Shown piece after piece: positions 37,101 through 44,807 of a DNA stretch of 64,000 bases (position 1 is its first letter; each line of letters begins with the position of its first letter). A program made the position numbers and the translations under genes. Origin of the DNA: Hydrogenophaga sp. A37 (GTDB lineage: Bacteria; Pseudomonadota; Gammaproteobacteria; Burkholderiales; Burkholderiaceae_C); assembly GCF_002001205.1 (NCBI RefSeq), contig NZ_MUNZ01000055.1:1-64000 (forward strand), written 5' to 3'. Below the pieces are notes generated by a model. That model searched no databases, was not told the origin of the DNA, and was given only the letters and a program-made list of their open reading frames with translations.

Positions 37101-37459
37101 TGGTGGACGAGATCCGCAGCGGCCATGTGGGCGACGACGACCGCCTGCCGGACCTGCCCAAGCACTATGGGCCGTTCTTGCGCCTGGTGGTGGACACGGC
37201 TGCTGGTGCGCGCGAGCTGAGCGAGCCTGAGCAGAAGAAGCTGACCGACCTGACAGCGGAGGTGGTGGACACCATCGTGGCCGAGCTGGTGCCGAATTTC
37301 TGGCGCCCGAACCGGCAACCGGCTCAGGACGCACTGGGCACAAGGATCTTCTCGATCTTGATGGCTTCCCGCCTGATGCCCACACCGCAGATTGAGGCCT
37401 TGGTGGACAAGCTGATGGAGCTGGCGCGGGCCAACCACGACCGGTTGCTGAAGGTATGA
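34148..37459 (+). CDS. hsdR: Type I restriction endonuclease subunit R
   Basis: The 1103-residue ATP-dependent translocase and nuclease has an N-terminal PD-(D/E)xK nuclease (PDLVLLVNGIPLVVVECKSP, near 153-172), Walker A HTQGSGKS near 336-343, DEAH box VDEAHRG near 460, and helicase motif VI-like QTIARVNRTGYGKK. The C-terminal helical part is complete. It cuts unmodified DNA far from the HsdS site. It is separated from the rest of the operon by a 252-base gap with a phased repeat, so it may have separate control. Its stop is fused to the 66-bp junction cassette. Confidence 0.95.
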   Translation: MGWELDEVERPFVEQLQAMGWRYVAGHLNNPATTGRASFTEVIQEATLRRQIHALNLRDVNGQDQPWLDEERLTQAIGALTRIPAHRLMEANRAATDLLLGGLTVEGLPGWDGGRHQTIHYIDWAHPERNEFTVVNQYRVDCPPGYTRGKAFIVPDLVLLVNGIPLVVVECKSPSVPEPLAEAVDQLRRYSNQRRASGEVDDNEGNEPLFHTNQLLIATSYDEARVGSVGAAFQHYAAWKTVAGADGQGTEADVATALGKAQLSEQERLVAGLLRPAHLLDVVQHFTLFMAADGQTFKSVCRYQQYRAVNRAIHRLRTGQTRLQDGEFDRRGGIVWHTQGSGKSLTMVFLMRKLRSDPQLRRFKVVVVTDRNDLEAQLSATATLTGQNVLRATSAEDLKRHLRRQGPDIVFGMIQKQRGGDAAGEPGLKAEDLPRLVAREVAPKAYEPEVLNEDEHILVMVDEAHRGQAGDLHAALQVGLPNCARIGFTGTPILMGDKKRTHEIFGEFIDRYTIREAEADGAIVPILYEGRTAHGAVKDGANLDELFEDLFREHTPEELEAIKQKYATRGHIFEAPDLIADKARDMLRHYVTHILPNGFKAQVVAYSRLAVVRYLDAFMVARTELLAEAHALSPQDKALDDEALCQRPAGVQAQVQAWRYRELLARIEFAPVISGGNNDDPAWKPWTDSGAQKERIDRFKKPLLHANPAKTDPLAFLVVKSMLLTGFDAPIEGVMYLDRPIREAELLQTIARVNRTGYGKKFGIVVDYFGLAHHLKEALNVYADEDIDGALQSLKDEVPVLRDRHLRVVDLFRSRGIENLSDHEACVEALADERLRAEFAVKLKAFLDTLDVVLPRPEGLPFSPDAKLLAFIYARARNRYRDTPVLGKDVGAKVRKLIDDHVVSMGVDPKIPPVSLTDADFGNKVAREPNDRAKASEMEHAIRAHIREHMDQDPVAYRKLSDRLRDLLTQMGEQWNELAASLQVLVDEIRSGHVGDDDRLPDLPKHYGPFLRLVVDTAAGARELSEPEQKKLTDLTAEVVDTIVAELVPNFWRPNRQPAQDALGTRIFSILMASRLMPTPQIEALVDKLMELARANHDRLLKV

Positions 37460-37521
37460 GCAGCCGCCCGGCCGTTCTGAAGGCGCTCAGCCCCGCAGTG
37501 CGCAGCACGGAGGGTAGGCCC
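37456..37521 (+). repeat. 66-bp gene-junction cassette, copy B
   Basis: It runs from the ATG overlapping the hsdR stop (gtATGAgc) to the base before GTG at 37522. It contains CCCCGCAGTGCGCAGCACGG and ends in GGAGGGT eight bases before the GTG. It is 66 bases long, as are copies A and C, and is close to C in sequence. Translated it would read MSSRPAVLKALSPAVRSTEG followed by RP. Confidence 0.8.
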
Positions 37522-38217
37522 GTGAACACGTTGACGGTCAACGACTTGCGGTTCGAGGTGCGGCGCAGCGCCCAGCGGCGCGTGCTGGAGATCACCGTGG
37601 ACCGAGGTGGCGAACTGATCATGTCGGCACCGCCCGAAGTGCCCGACGCCCAGCTGCTCGAGTTCGCCCAACGCAAACGCATGTGGGTCTACAAGCAACT
37701 GGCGAAGAAGGAAGCATCGACCCACGAGGTGCGGCGCAAGCAGTTCACCGAAGGCGAGGGGTTCGCCTACCTGGGTCGCAACTACCGGCTGCGCCTGGTG
37801 CACGAGTCTGATGCGGCGGTGAAGCTGGTGAGCGGCCGGTTCGTCATGCCGAAGCTGCTGGCGCGTGATGGCCGGGAACATCTGATCCGGTGGTATTGCG
37901 AACGCGCCAAGCCGTGGCTCGCCGGCAAGGTGGAAGAGTACGCCGCCCGCATGGAGGTGAGCCCTGCCGGCGTGCGCGTGCAAGACCTGGGCTACCGCTG
38001 GGGCTCATGCGGCAAGGGTGACCTGCTGTACTTCCACTGGAAGACGATTTTGCTGCCCGCGCGCATCGCCGAATACGTGGTGGTGCACGAAATGGCCCAC
38101 CTGCATGAGCCGCACCACACGCCAGAATTTTGGCGCAGGGTGGAGCGGGCGATGCCGGACTACGAGCGGAGAAAGGACTGGCTGGCGGAGCGCGGGATGC
38201 AAGTCGAGGGACTGTGA
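37522..38217 (+). CDS. YgjP-like metallopeptidase (M48/DUF45 type)
   Basis: From the GTG at 37522 the protein has 231 residues; from the ATG at 37456 it has 253. The zinc site is VVHEMAHLHEPHHTPEFW (HExxH plus a distal His) with the preceding YRWGSCGKGDLLYFHW block, as in E. coli YgjP and archaeal relatives. Such proteases are common partners of type I RM operons, possibly in turnover of HsdR or in anti-phage function; that role is not proven. It is coupled to hsdR through cassette B. Confidence 0.88.
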   Translation: MNTLTVNDLRFEVRRSAQRRVLEITVDRGGELIMSAPPEVPDAQLLEFAQRKRMWVYKQLAKKEASTHEVRRKQFTEGEGFAYLGRNYRLRLVHESDAAVKLVSGRFVMPKLLARDGREHLIRWYCERAKPWLAGKVEEYAARMEVSPAGVRVQDLGYRWGSCGKGDLLYFHWKTILLPARIAEYVVVHEMAHLHEPHHTPEFWRRVERAMPDYERRKDWLAERGMQVEGL

Positions 38218-38320
38218 ACGCGCTCAATCTGCAAGCCACCGGTCAGCATGCCAAGGTGAAGGTGAAGTGGACCAAGTTTTCAGTGTTGCCGAAGAAATCT
38301 CTCACTTGGCGCTTGCCCCT

Positions 38321-38330
38321 CGGGCACCAC
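38321..38330 (+). repeat. Putative island boundary repeat, right
   Basis: This is a second copy of CGGGCACCAC, matching the 3' end of tRNA-Leu at 28297-28306. It lies about 100 bases past the last island gene and just before a strong terminator. Confidence 0.4.
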
Positions 38331-38334
38331 ACTC

Positions 38335-38367
38335 AAGGCCGCACAGTTTTCGCTGTGCGGCCTTTTT
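38335..38367 (+). terminator. Strong terminator at island right end
   Basis: AAGGCCGCACAG and CTGTGCGGCCTT form a perfect stem around six bases and run into five T. It ends transcription of the restriction operon before the convergent AraC gene. Confidence 0.88.
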
Positions 38368-38379
38368 GTTTTCACGGGG

Positions 38380-39369
38380 TCAGTGAGGCAGCGCCTCGCG
38401 TTGGCCACGCTGACCGTGCTGACGGCGCCAGGTGGCGGGCGGCTGTCCGAATTCGCGCCGGAAGGCACGGCTGAACGCGGTGTCGGTCTGGTAGCCGACC
38501 TCTTCGGCAATGCGGGCCAGGGGCGCGTTGCTGCGGCACAGCAGGTGGCTGGCCAGCAGCATGCGCCACTGCGCCAGGTAGTGCATGGGTGAGCTGCCCA
38601 CCAGTTGCTGGAACCGCTCGGCCAGCACCGAGCGCGAGGTGTTGGCCGAACGCGCAAGGGCTTCCAGGGTCCAGGCCTGCGCGGGGGCGGTGTGGATGGC
38701 CTTGAGCGCGGCACCGACGATGCGGTCGTTCACACCGGCCAGCCAGCCGGTGTGGTTGTCCGGGGTCGCTCGTTCGTTCATATAGATGCGCAGCACCTCG
38801 ATGAACAGCACCTCGGCCAGTTTGGCCAGCACGCCGGCGCCGCCCGGTCGTGGCGAGCGCGCCTCGGCCAAGGCATAGCGCAGTGAGGCTTCGAGCCAGG
38901 TGCCGGCGTTGGAACCGCGCACGTTGACGCGCAACAGCGGGGGCAAGCCGCTCAGCAACATGCGCGCGAGGCGGGCGTCGCAGGCCAGGTAGCCACAGAC
39001 CAGCCGGCAACCCGCCCCGCCGCCGCCATAGGCCAGCAGGCGCGGGCGCCGCGACAGCACCTCATCGAGCCGCGCGCCCGACGCGGGCGCCAGGCCGGGC
39101 TCGGAGGTCATGCGGTGCGCATGGCCCTGCGGAAACACCACAGCGTCGCCCGCGATCAGATGCACCGGCGGCTGGCCGTCGAGTTCGACCCAGCAATCGC
39201 CCTCGGTCATCAGGTGGAAGATCACCACCCGCTCGGCGTCGGGCTCCAGCAAGGGCGCGGCGGCGTCGGCATGGGGCGACTGGTAGCACCAGGGGGCGGT
39301 GAAGCGCCCGTGGATGAAGATCGCGCCGACCAAGCGCACCACCCGCAAGGTTTCCGACAAGGCGTCCAT
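38380..39369 (-). CDS. AraC family transcriptional regulator with cupin domain
   Basis: The 329-residue protein has an N-terminal cupin-type sensor (cupin_6 like, with AGDAVVFPQGHAHRM) and a C-terminal double helix-turn-helix (TLEALARSANTSRSVLAERF and ARIAEEVGYQTDTAFSRAFR). Its start overlaps the OsmC-like gene stop (ATGA), so the two are co-translated. Direct repeats GGACGATGG at 39997 and 40059 in the divergent gap are candidate binding sites. The effector is unknown. Confidence 0.9.
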   Translation of the reverse strand: MDALSETLRVVRLVGAIFIHGRFTAPWCYQSPHADAAAPLLEPDAERVVIFHLMTEGDCWVELDGQPPVHLIAGDAVVFPQGHAHRMTSEPGLAPASGARLDEVLSRRPRLLAYGGGGAGCRLVCGYLACDARLARMLLSGLPPLLRVNVRGSNAGTWLEASLRYALAEARSPRPGGAGVLAKLAEVLFIEVLRIYMNERATPDNHTGWLAGVNDRIVGAALKAIHTAPAQAWTLEALARSANTSRSVLAERFQQLVGSSPMHYLAQWRMLLASHLLCRSNAPLARIAEEVGYQTDTAFSRAFRREFGQPPATWRRQHGQRGQREALPH

Positions 39370-39908
39370 CAGTGGGCGAGCACGTCGATCTGCAGTTCGA
39401 TGGGCAAGGCGGTTTCGATGACGTCGCCCACCGGGGAGTGGTGGCAGCTCGCCTCGACCAGCGCACGCAGCCGGTCGGCCGCCACGCCACGGGCGGACAG
39501 CCGCACCCGCAAGCGCATGTCCAGCGGGCCGGCGGGCACCGGGCGCCCGTCGGTCTCGCTCATGCCGAGCAGGCCGCGGGCGTCGCTGCGGCTGCCCGCC
39601 TCGACCTCCAGCAGGTCGAGCACGATGCCTTCGGTGGCCGCCGACATGGCGATGCGCGTGGCGGTGCACGACGCCAGGCCCGCGCGCACCAGCCAGCCCG
39701 GGCTCACCTGGTCACCGCTGCCGCCGAGCTCCAGCGGCATGTCGGTGCTGATCTCGTGACCATCGGCGTGTTGTGTGACCACCCGCATGCCGCCGGTCCA
39801 GCGCGACAGCGCGGGCGCGTCCTCGTCCAGGGCCGCCTCGGGGCGGCGCTGGAAAACCGATTGCACCCGTTGCAGGGCGGCGGCGATGGAAGTAACGGTG
39901 GCGCTCAT
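39369..39908 (-). CDS. OsmC/Ohr-like family protein
   Basis: The 179-residue protein fits the OsmC family: SPGWLVRAGLASCTATRIAMSA (split) with one conserved Cys, and SCHHSPVGDVIETALPI with the second, the pair used in peroxidase members. It may reduce organic hydroperoxides. The start at 39908 (MSATVTSI) is the first ATG after a 242-base divergent gap; longer frames run into that gap. It is co-translated with the AraC regulator. Confidence 0.86.
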   Translation of the reverse strand: MSATVTSIAAALQRVQSVFQRRPEAALDEDAPALSRWTGGMRVVTQHADGHEISTDMPLELGGSGDQVSPGWLVRAGLASCTATRIAMSAATEGIVLDLLEVEAGSRSDARGLLGMSETDGRPVPAGPLDMRLRVRLSARGVAADRLRALVEASCHHSPVGDVIETALPIELQIDVLAH

Positions 39909-40150
39909 GGGGACGCTCCGGTGGATATGGACTCGTCGCATTGTGAAAGTTGTGGGCCGCGTTGACCAGTGGCGTGCGCCGCCCCGGGGCGCTGGCGGAC
40001 GATGGGACAAGGCGGCGGGACGCTGGGACAGGCTTGACCCAGGCAAAGCCGCCTGGCCGGACGATGGAGCAGCTGAGGCCGACGCCGGGGCAGGACATGG
40101 CGCAGCAAAAGACCCACAGTGCATCCACCCCCATCCACCGGAGACACCCC

Positions 40151-40963
40151 ATGAACGCACCCGTTGATTTCACCGCCCTCAAGACCCGGCAACAAGGCGC
40201 CTGGGCCAGCGGCGACTACGCCGTGATCGGCACCACGCTGCAGATCGTCGGCGAGCAACTGGCCGAGGCCTGCGACCTGCGCTGCGACGAGCGGGTGCTC
40301 GACGTGGCCGCCGGCAACGGCAACGCCACCCTGGCCGCGGCGCGCCGGGGTTGCCTCGTCACCTCCACCGACTATGTGAGCAGCCTGCTGGAACGCGGTG
40401 CCGAGCGGGCCCGCGCCGAGCGGCTCAATGTGCAGTTCCAGGTCGCCGATGTCGAGGCCCTGCCCTTCGCCGACGGCAGCTTTGACGCGGTGCTGTCGAC
40501 CTTCGGCGTCATGTTCGCGCCCGACCAGCGACGGGCGGCCGCCGAGATGGCCCGCGTCTGCCGTCCGGGCGGTCGCATCGGTCTGGCCAACTGGACGCCC
40601 GACAGCCTGGTGGGCCGCATGTTCAAGGTGCTGGGCCGCCACCTGCCACCGCCCGCCGGCGTGTCGCCGCCGTCCTTGTGGGGGGTGGAGTCCCACGTGG
40701 CAGACCTGTTCGGGGATCGCGCGGCAGGCATCCAGGTGACGCCGCGCCATTTCAACTTCCGCTACCGCTCCGCCGCCCATTTTGTCGAGGTGTTTCGCGA
40801 CTGGTACGGGCCGGTACACAAGGCCTTCGCCGCGCTGCCGGCCGAGCAGGCACAGACCCTGGAGCGGGAGCTGATCGAGCTGCTGGAGAGCCTGAACCGG
40901 GCGGGCGCCGCCTCGCTGGTCGTGCCCAGCGAGTACCTTGAAATCGTGATCACCGTGCGCTGA
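40151..40963 (+). CDS. Class I SAM-dependent methyltransferase
   Basis: The 270-residue protein has the SAM-binding motif VLDVAAGNGNATLAAARRG, motif II STD, and motif III FDAVLSTFGVMFAPDQ in the UbiE/ArsM-like arrangement. Substrate is unknown. It is transcribed away from the OsmC/AraC pair. A second methyltransferase gene starts three bases after its stop, so the two form an operon. Confidence 0.88.
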   Translation: MNAPVDFTALKTRQQGAWASGDYAVIGTTLQIVGEQLAEACDLRCDERVLDVAAGNGNATLAAARRGCLVTSTDYVSSLLERGAERARAERLNVQFQVADVEALPFADGSFDAVLSTFGVMFAPDQRRAAAEMARVCRPGGRIGLANWTPDSLVGRMFKVLGRHLPPPAGVSPPSLWGVESHVADLFGDRAAGIQVTPRHFNFRYRSAAHFVEVFRDWYGPVHKAFAALPAEQAQTLERELIELLESLNRAGAASLVVPSEYLEIVITVR

Positions 40964-40966
40964 ACC

Positions 40967-41815
40967 ATGGAACCGAGGCTGCAACGCCGTGTCCAGCGCT
41001 ACGGCTGGGACCTCGCGGCCCCGGGCTACGAAGGGCTGTGGGGCGCGCAGCTGGCCGGTGTGCAGGCGGCGCTGCTGGCCGGCGCGGCCCTGCGGCCGGG
41101 TGAACGGGTGCTGGACCTGGCCTGCGGCACGGGCCTGGTGACCCTCGCGGCGGCGCGGGCGGTGGCGCCGTCGGGCCATGCGCTGGGCACCGACCTGTCG
41201 GGCGAGATGGTCGCGCTGGCCGCGCAGCAGGCCCAACGACAGGGCGTGGACAACGCCAGCTTCACCCGCATGGATGCGGAGCAGCTGGCGGTGGCCGACG
41301 GCAGCGTGGACGTGGTGCTGTGTTCGCTGGGGCTCATGTACGTGCCCGACCCCGAGCGCGTGCTGAGCGAGGCCCGGCGCGTGCTGCGCCCGGGCGGCCG
41401 CCTGGTGGTGTCGGTGTGGGGCGAGCGCGCCCGCTGCGGCTGGGCCGGCGTGTTTGGCATCGTCGACGCCGAGGTGTCCAGCGAGGTCTGCCCGCTGTTT
41501 TTCCGCTTCGGGCAGGCGGGGGCGTTGGCGCTGCTGTGCGCCGAGGCCGGGTTGGCGCCCGTCGACGAGCGCCGCCTTCGCAGCACGCTGACGTATGAAG
41601 ATGGCGGGCAGGCCTGCGACGCGGCACTGGTCGGTGGCCCGGTGGCACTGGCCTGGTCGCGTTTTGATGAGGCCACGAGGGAACGGGTGCGGGGCCGCTA
41701 CCTGGCGTCGATCGCGCCGTGGCGCGTGGGCGCGGGTTACGCGGTGCCGGCCGAGTTTGTGGTGCTGGTGGCGCGGGCACCGGCTGCGCCCGAAGAGCCT
41801 GGGGTGGGCCCGTGA
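40967..41815 (+). CDS. Class I SAM-dependent methyltransferase, second of pair
   Basis: The 282-residue protein has VLDLACGTGLVTLAAARAV, ALGTDLSGEMVALA and VVLCSLGLMYVPDPERVL, the UbiE-type Methyltransf_11 pattern. It resembles its upstream neighbour in size and layout but not closely in sequence, so they may act in turn on one substrate. Function is otherwise open. Confidence 0.88.
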   Translation: MEPRLQRRVQRYGWDLAAPGYEGLWGAQLAGVQAALLAGAALRPGERVLDLACGTGLVTLAAARAVAPSGHALGTDLSGEMVALAAQQAQRQGVDNASFTRMDAEQLAVADGSVDVVLCSLGLMYVPDPERVLSEARRVLRPGGRLVVSVWGERARCGWAGVFGIVDAEVSSEVCPLFFRFGQAGALALLCAEAGLAPVDERRLRSTLTYEDGGQACDAALVGGPVALAWSRFDEATRERVRGRYLASIAPWRVGAGYAVPAEFVVLVARAPAAPEEPGVGP

Positions 41816-41834
41816 AGGGCTGAAAGCGGGGCCC

Positions 41835-42590
41835 TCAGCTCCGGTCGGTTTTCACCGTGCGGGCTTTGGGCGGTTCCTTGACTGGGCGGCGCTCGACCGA
41901 GTCTGCGCGCGCCAGTTCGTCCTTCACGAGGCTCTGGTACACCTTGGGCAGCTCGCGGCTCATGCTGTTGTTCTCGATGCCGTAGCCCAGGCTGGTCCAG
42001 GTGCCCGAGAGGCGCCGCAACACGGGCTGGATGCGCCCCTGGCGCAACTGGGCCGGCAGGTTGCCCCAGCGAGACTCGGACAGCCAGGCGTGGATCACCT
42101 CGTCCTGGTACACCGGGGCAAAGCTCAGCCCCACGGCGTCCAGGGCGTCGTCGGTGCGTTGGGGGTGGTACTTGGCGGCCAGCTCCAGCCAGGTGCTGTA
42201 GAGCAGTTGGTAGCGCCCGGCGGCGGTGGAGCAGTTGCCCCGGTTCGGCCCCTGGCCAATCGACTCACAGCGGTTGGGGTGCCGGTCCAGCGTGCCCACG
42301 TAGTCGCCGCCGTACATCACGTGGTAGGGCCGGAGCACGTTGGATTCGCTGGCCGAAATGGTGCGCATCAGCGCACGCAGGTACGGGTCGCCGCCTTCCA
42401 TCACCAGCGGCTGTGTGCCCGGCAACAACAGCCAGGGGCGCCACAACCACAGCATCAAGAGCATCACCAGCACCGCCGCCAGCGTGAGCCCGACGCGGGC
42501 GCGCCAGGGAGAATCCCAGAAGCTGGGCAGCGGGACCGGAAGAACCGGCGTGTCGGCGTGCGGAGGCAAGGTGGCAGGCATGCGAAGCAT
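41835..42590 (-). CDS. Membrane-anchored lambda-R-type lysozyme (GH104-like)
   Basis: The protein (about 251 residues) has a Pro-rich cytoplasmic start, one membrane helix (VGLTLAAVLVMLLMLWLW, about 35-52) and a domain like the lambda endolysin R. It has SASESNVLRP with the probable catalytic Glu, HPNRCESIGQG, STAAGRYQLLYSTW and SGTWTSLGYG. Lambda R is a lytic transglycosylase. The C-terminus is charged. No phage genes are near, so this is a cellular enzyme, probably for periplasmic cell-wall remodelling. The exact start is uncertain (42581, 42590 or 42626). Confidence 0.8.
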   Translation of the reverse strand: MLRMPATLPPHADTPVLPVPLPSFWDSPWRARVGLTLAAVLVMLLMLWLWRPWLLLPGTQPLVMEGGDPYLRALMRTISASESNVLRPYHVMYGGDYVGTLDRHPNRCESIGQGPNRGNCSTAAGRYQLLYSTWLELAAKYHPQRTDDALDAVGLSFAPVYQDEVIHAWLSESRWGNLPAQLRQGRIQPVLRRLSGTWTSLGYGIENNSMSRELPKVYQSLVKDELARADSVERRPVKEPPKARTVKTDRS

Positions 42591-42613
42591 CAGGCGGCCA
42601 GCGCGGCGCTGAC

Positions 42614-42629
42614 ACAATGGAACCATTGT
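42614..42629. promoter_or_regulatory. Palindrome in divergent promoter gap
   Basis: ACAATGGaaCCATTGT is a perfect 7-bp inverted repeat between the lysozyme and antiporter genes. Each half contains an ACAAT-type -10 for one direction, so it may be a symmetric double promoter or an operator. Confidence 0.4.
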
Positions 42630-42653
42630 CCAACAACCCGTGAGCCCCGCGCC

Positions 42654-43625
42654 ATGCTGCTGTCCATCCCTGCCCTGCTGGCCGGCCTGATCCTGCTGGT
42701 GTGGGGCGCCGAACGGCTGGTGGAAGGTGCCGCAGCGCTGGCCCAGCGCGCTGGGTGGTCGCCGTTGTTGGTGGGGCTGGTGGTGGTGGGCTTCGGCTCG
42801 TCAGCGTCCGAACTGGCGGTGGCGGTGACAGCGGCACTGCAGGACCACCCGGCGCTGGCGCTGGGCAGCGCCTGGGGATCGAACATCGTGAGCATGTCGC
42901 TGGTGCTGGGTGTAACGGTGCTGGTGGCGCCCATCAAGGCGCGCTCGCCGGTGCTGCACCGCGAGTTGCCGCTGCTCTTGGCGGCCATTGTGCTGACCGC
43001 GCTGTTGGTGGCCGACGGTGTGCTCTCCCGGCTGGACGCCGCCCTGCTGTTGGCGGGTTTCGTGGGGCTGCTGATCTGGTCGTGGCGGCAGTCGCGCCGC
43101 AGCGAACCTGACGAACTGGCGCGCGAGACCGCGCAAGAAATGCCCATGCTCCCGCTGCCACGGGGGCAGGCGGTGCGCCGGGTCCTGCTGGCCTTGCTGG
43201 TGCTGGCGGGCGGATCGGCCCTGCTGGTGTGGGGCGCGGTGGACGTGGCACACGGGCTGGGCGTGAGCGACCTGACACTGGGCTTCACCGTGGTGGCGCT
43301 GGGCACCACCCTGCCCTCGCTGGCCACCTGCATCGCTGCGGCACGCAAGGGCGAAGACGACATCGCGCTGGGCCATGTGCTGGGCGCCGGCCTGTTCAAC
43401 ACGCTGGCCGTGGCCGGACTGGCGGGCTTGATCGAGCCGCTGGACGTGGAGACCACGGTGCTGGTGCGCGATCTGGCGGTGATGGCCGCGCTGGCGCTGG
43501 GTCTCTACTGGGTGGGGCGCGATCCGAAGCAACCGACCCAGCTCGGCACCCAGGCGGGCCGGGTGCTGGTGGCGGTGTACCTGCTGCACACCGCCGCGCT
43601 GATCATCACTTCGGGACCGGGCTGA
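42654..43625 (+). CDS. Calcium/sodium antiporter (CaCA family, YrbG-like)
   Basis: The 323-residue inner-membrane protein has about ten hydrophobic helices in two homologous halves. The alpha repeats are GFGSSASELAVAVTAAL and ALGTTLPSLATCIAAARKGEDDIALG, each followed by the GS/GA-N stretch (GSAWGSNIVSM and GAGLFNTLAVAG). It exchanges cations across the membrane. The ATG at 42654 matches the start of the first helix. Confidence 0.93.
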   Translation: MLLSIPALLAGLILLVWGAERLVEGAAALAQRAGWSPLLVGLVVVGFGSSASELAVAVTAALQDHPALALGSAWGSNIVSMSLVLGVTVLVAPIKARSPVLHRELPLLLAAIVLTALLVADGVLSRLDAALLLAGFVGLLIWSWRQSRRSEPDELARETAQEMPMLPLPRGQAVRRVLLALLVLAGGSALLVWGAVDVAHGLGVSDLTLGFTVVALGTTLPSLATCIAAARKGEDDIALGHVLGAGLFNTLAVAGLAGLIEPLDVETTVLVRDLAVMAALALGLYWVGRDPKQPTQLGTQAGRVLVAVYLLHTAALIITSGPG

Positions 43626-43630
43626 AGTGA

Positions 43631-43729
43631 AACACCCCCCGCGCCGTTTTGCGTCACCCCCCTCTCTCGCCTTCGGCGGGAGGGGGACGGCACTGGCCGT
43701 CCGGCAAAGCCGGCCCGGCGGTGCCCTTG
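43631..43729 (-). repeat. Palindromic intergenic repeat, copy 5
   Basis: Reverse-orientation copy: CCGCGCCGTTTTGCGTCACC, a CCCCCtctctcgccttcggcggGAGGGGG stem and a CCGGCaaaGCCGG stem. It lies between two convergent genes, as copy 1 does, and could terminate both. Confidence 0.78.
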
Positions 43730-43792
43730 GGTTGCACCGTTTCATGCATCGGTGTGACGCTCCGGAGCCATGAAAAACCGTTTAGAGCGCCT

Positions 43793-44713
43793 TCAGCCCC
43801 GCAGCCCTTCGTTCACCGTCGGGTAGCGCAGGCTCAGGCGCAGTTCGGCCTTCATGCGCTGGTTGTGCAGCCGGCGCGACTCGCTCATGAAGCTCAGTAG
43901 CACCAAGGGCAGCTGGTCGCCCGCCGCGTCGCGGGCGATGCGTGGCGGGCGCGGCAGGCCATACAGATCGGCCGCGAGATCGAAGTAGTCGCCCATCAGG
44001 AGCTGGCTGTCGTCCACCACGTTGACGTTGCGCTGCGGCCGGCCACGCCAGAGCGCGAGCGCACAGGCGCGCCCCAGGTCGTCGGCGTGGATGTGGTTGG
44101 TGTAGACATCGTCTTGTGCGAGCAGCACCGGCGTGCCGCGCTGCAGACGCTCGCGCGGCGTGCCGCCGGCGCGGTCGGGCGCGTAGATGCCGGGAATGCG
44201 CAGCACCGAGGTGCGCACGCCCAGCGCGCGACCGAGCCAGTGCACCGAGGCCTCGGCATCCACGCGCCGCCAGGCCCGGGGCGTCTGGGGCTGTGTGGGC
44301 GTGGCTTCATTCACCCAGCGGCCCTGGCTGTCGCCGTACACGCCAGTCGTGGAGCCATAGACCAGCGACACCGGCACCGAGCGCCGGGCCAGGGCGTGCA
44401 CCAGGTTGCGCGTGCGGGGATCGAACCGCCAGTCGGCCTGGTTTTCAGAGGGCGGCGGCGCGAGGTGCAGCACCCGCGTGGCCAGGCCAGCCAGCCGCTG
44501 CAGGCTGCGCGGATCGTCGAGGTTGCCTTGCAGCGGCGTGATGCCCTGGGCACGCAGATCGGCGTTGCGCTCGGGCGACGACGTGAGGGCCAGCAGGCGG
44601 GCCCGCCGTCCCGAACCCAGCGCACGTGCCGCGCGTTGGCCCACGTCGCCGCAGCCGATGATGAGCACCCGCTCGCGGCGGAAGCGTGCGGGGAGAGCGC
44701 CAGAAGGGTTCAT
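43793..44713 (-). CDS. YeeZ-like NAD(P)-binding SDR family protein
   Basis: The 306-residue protein has the Rossmann motif VLIIGCGDVGQRAARAL near residue 16, YGSTTGVYGDSQG, IPGIYAPDR and HIHADDLGRA. The layout is that of atypical short-chain epimerases such as E. coli YeeZ, whose reaction is unknown. The start at 44713 follows the family; a longer frame overlaps the promoter of the divergent ferredoxin reductase. Confidence 0.88.
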   Translation of the reverse strand: MNPSGALPARFRRERVLIIGCGDVGQRAARALGSGRRARLLALTSSPERNADLRAQGITPLQGNLDDPRSLQRLAGLATRVLHLAPPPSENQADWRFDPRTRNLVHALARRSVPVSLVYGSTTGVYGDSQGRWVNEATPTQPQTPRAWRRVDAEASVHWLGRALGVRTSVLRIPGIYAPDRAGGTPRERLQRGTPVLLAQDDVYTNHIHADDLGRACALALWRGRPQRNVNVVDDSQLLMGDYFDLAADLYGLPRPPRIARDAAGDQLPLVLLSFMSESRRLHNQRMKAELRLSLRYPTVNEGLRG

Positions 44714-44807
44714 GCCAGGCCAGATTTGCGAGAATGACGGGTTGTTTGGCCGGCGACTCCGCCGCCATGCACTGCCCACAGACAACCACTTTAGCCCTTT
44801 TCAAACC

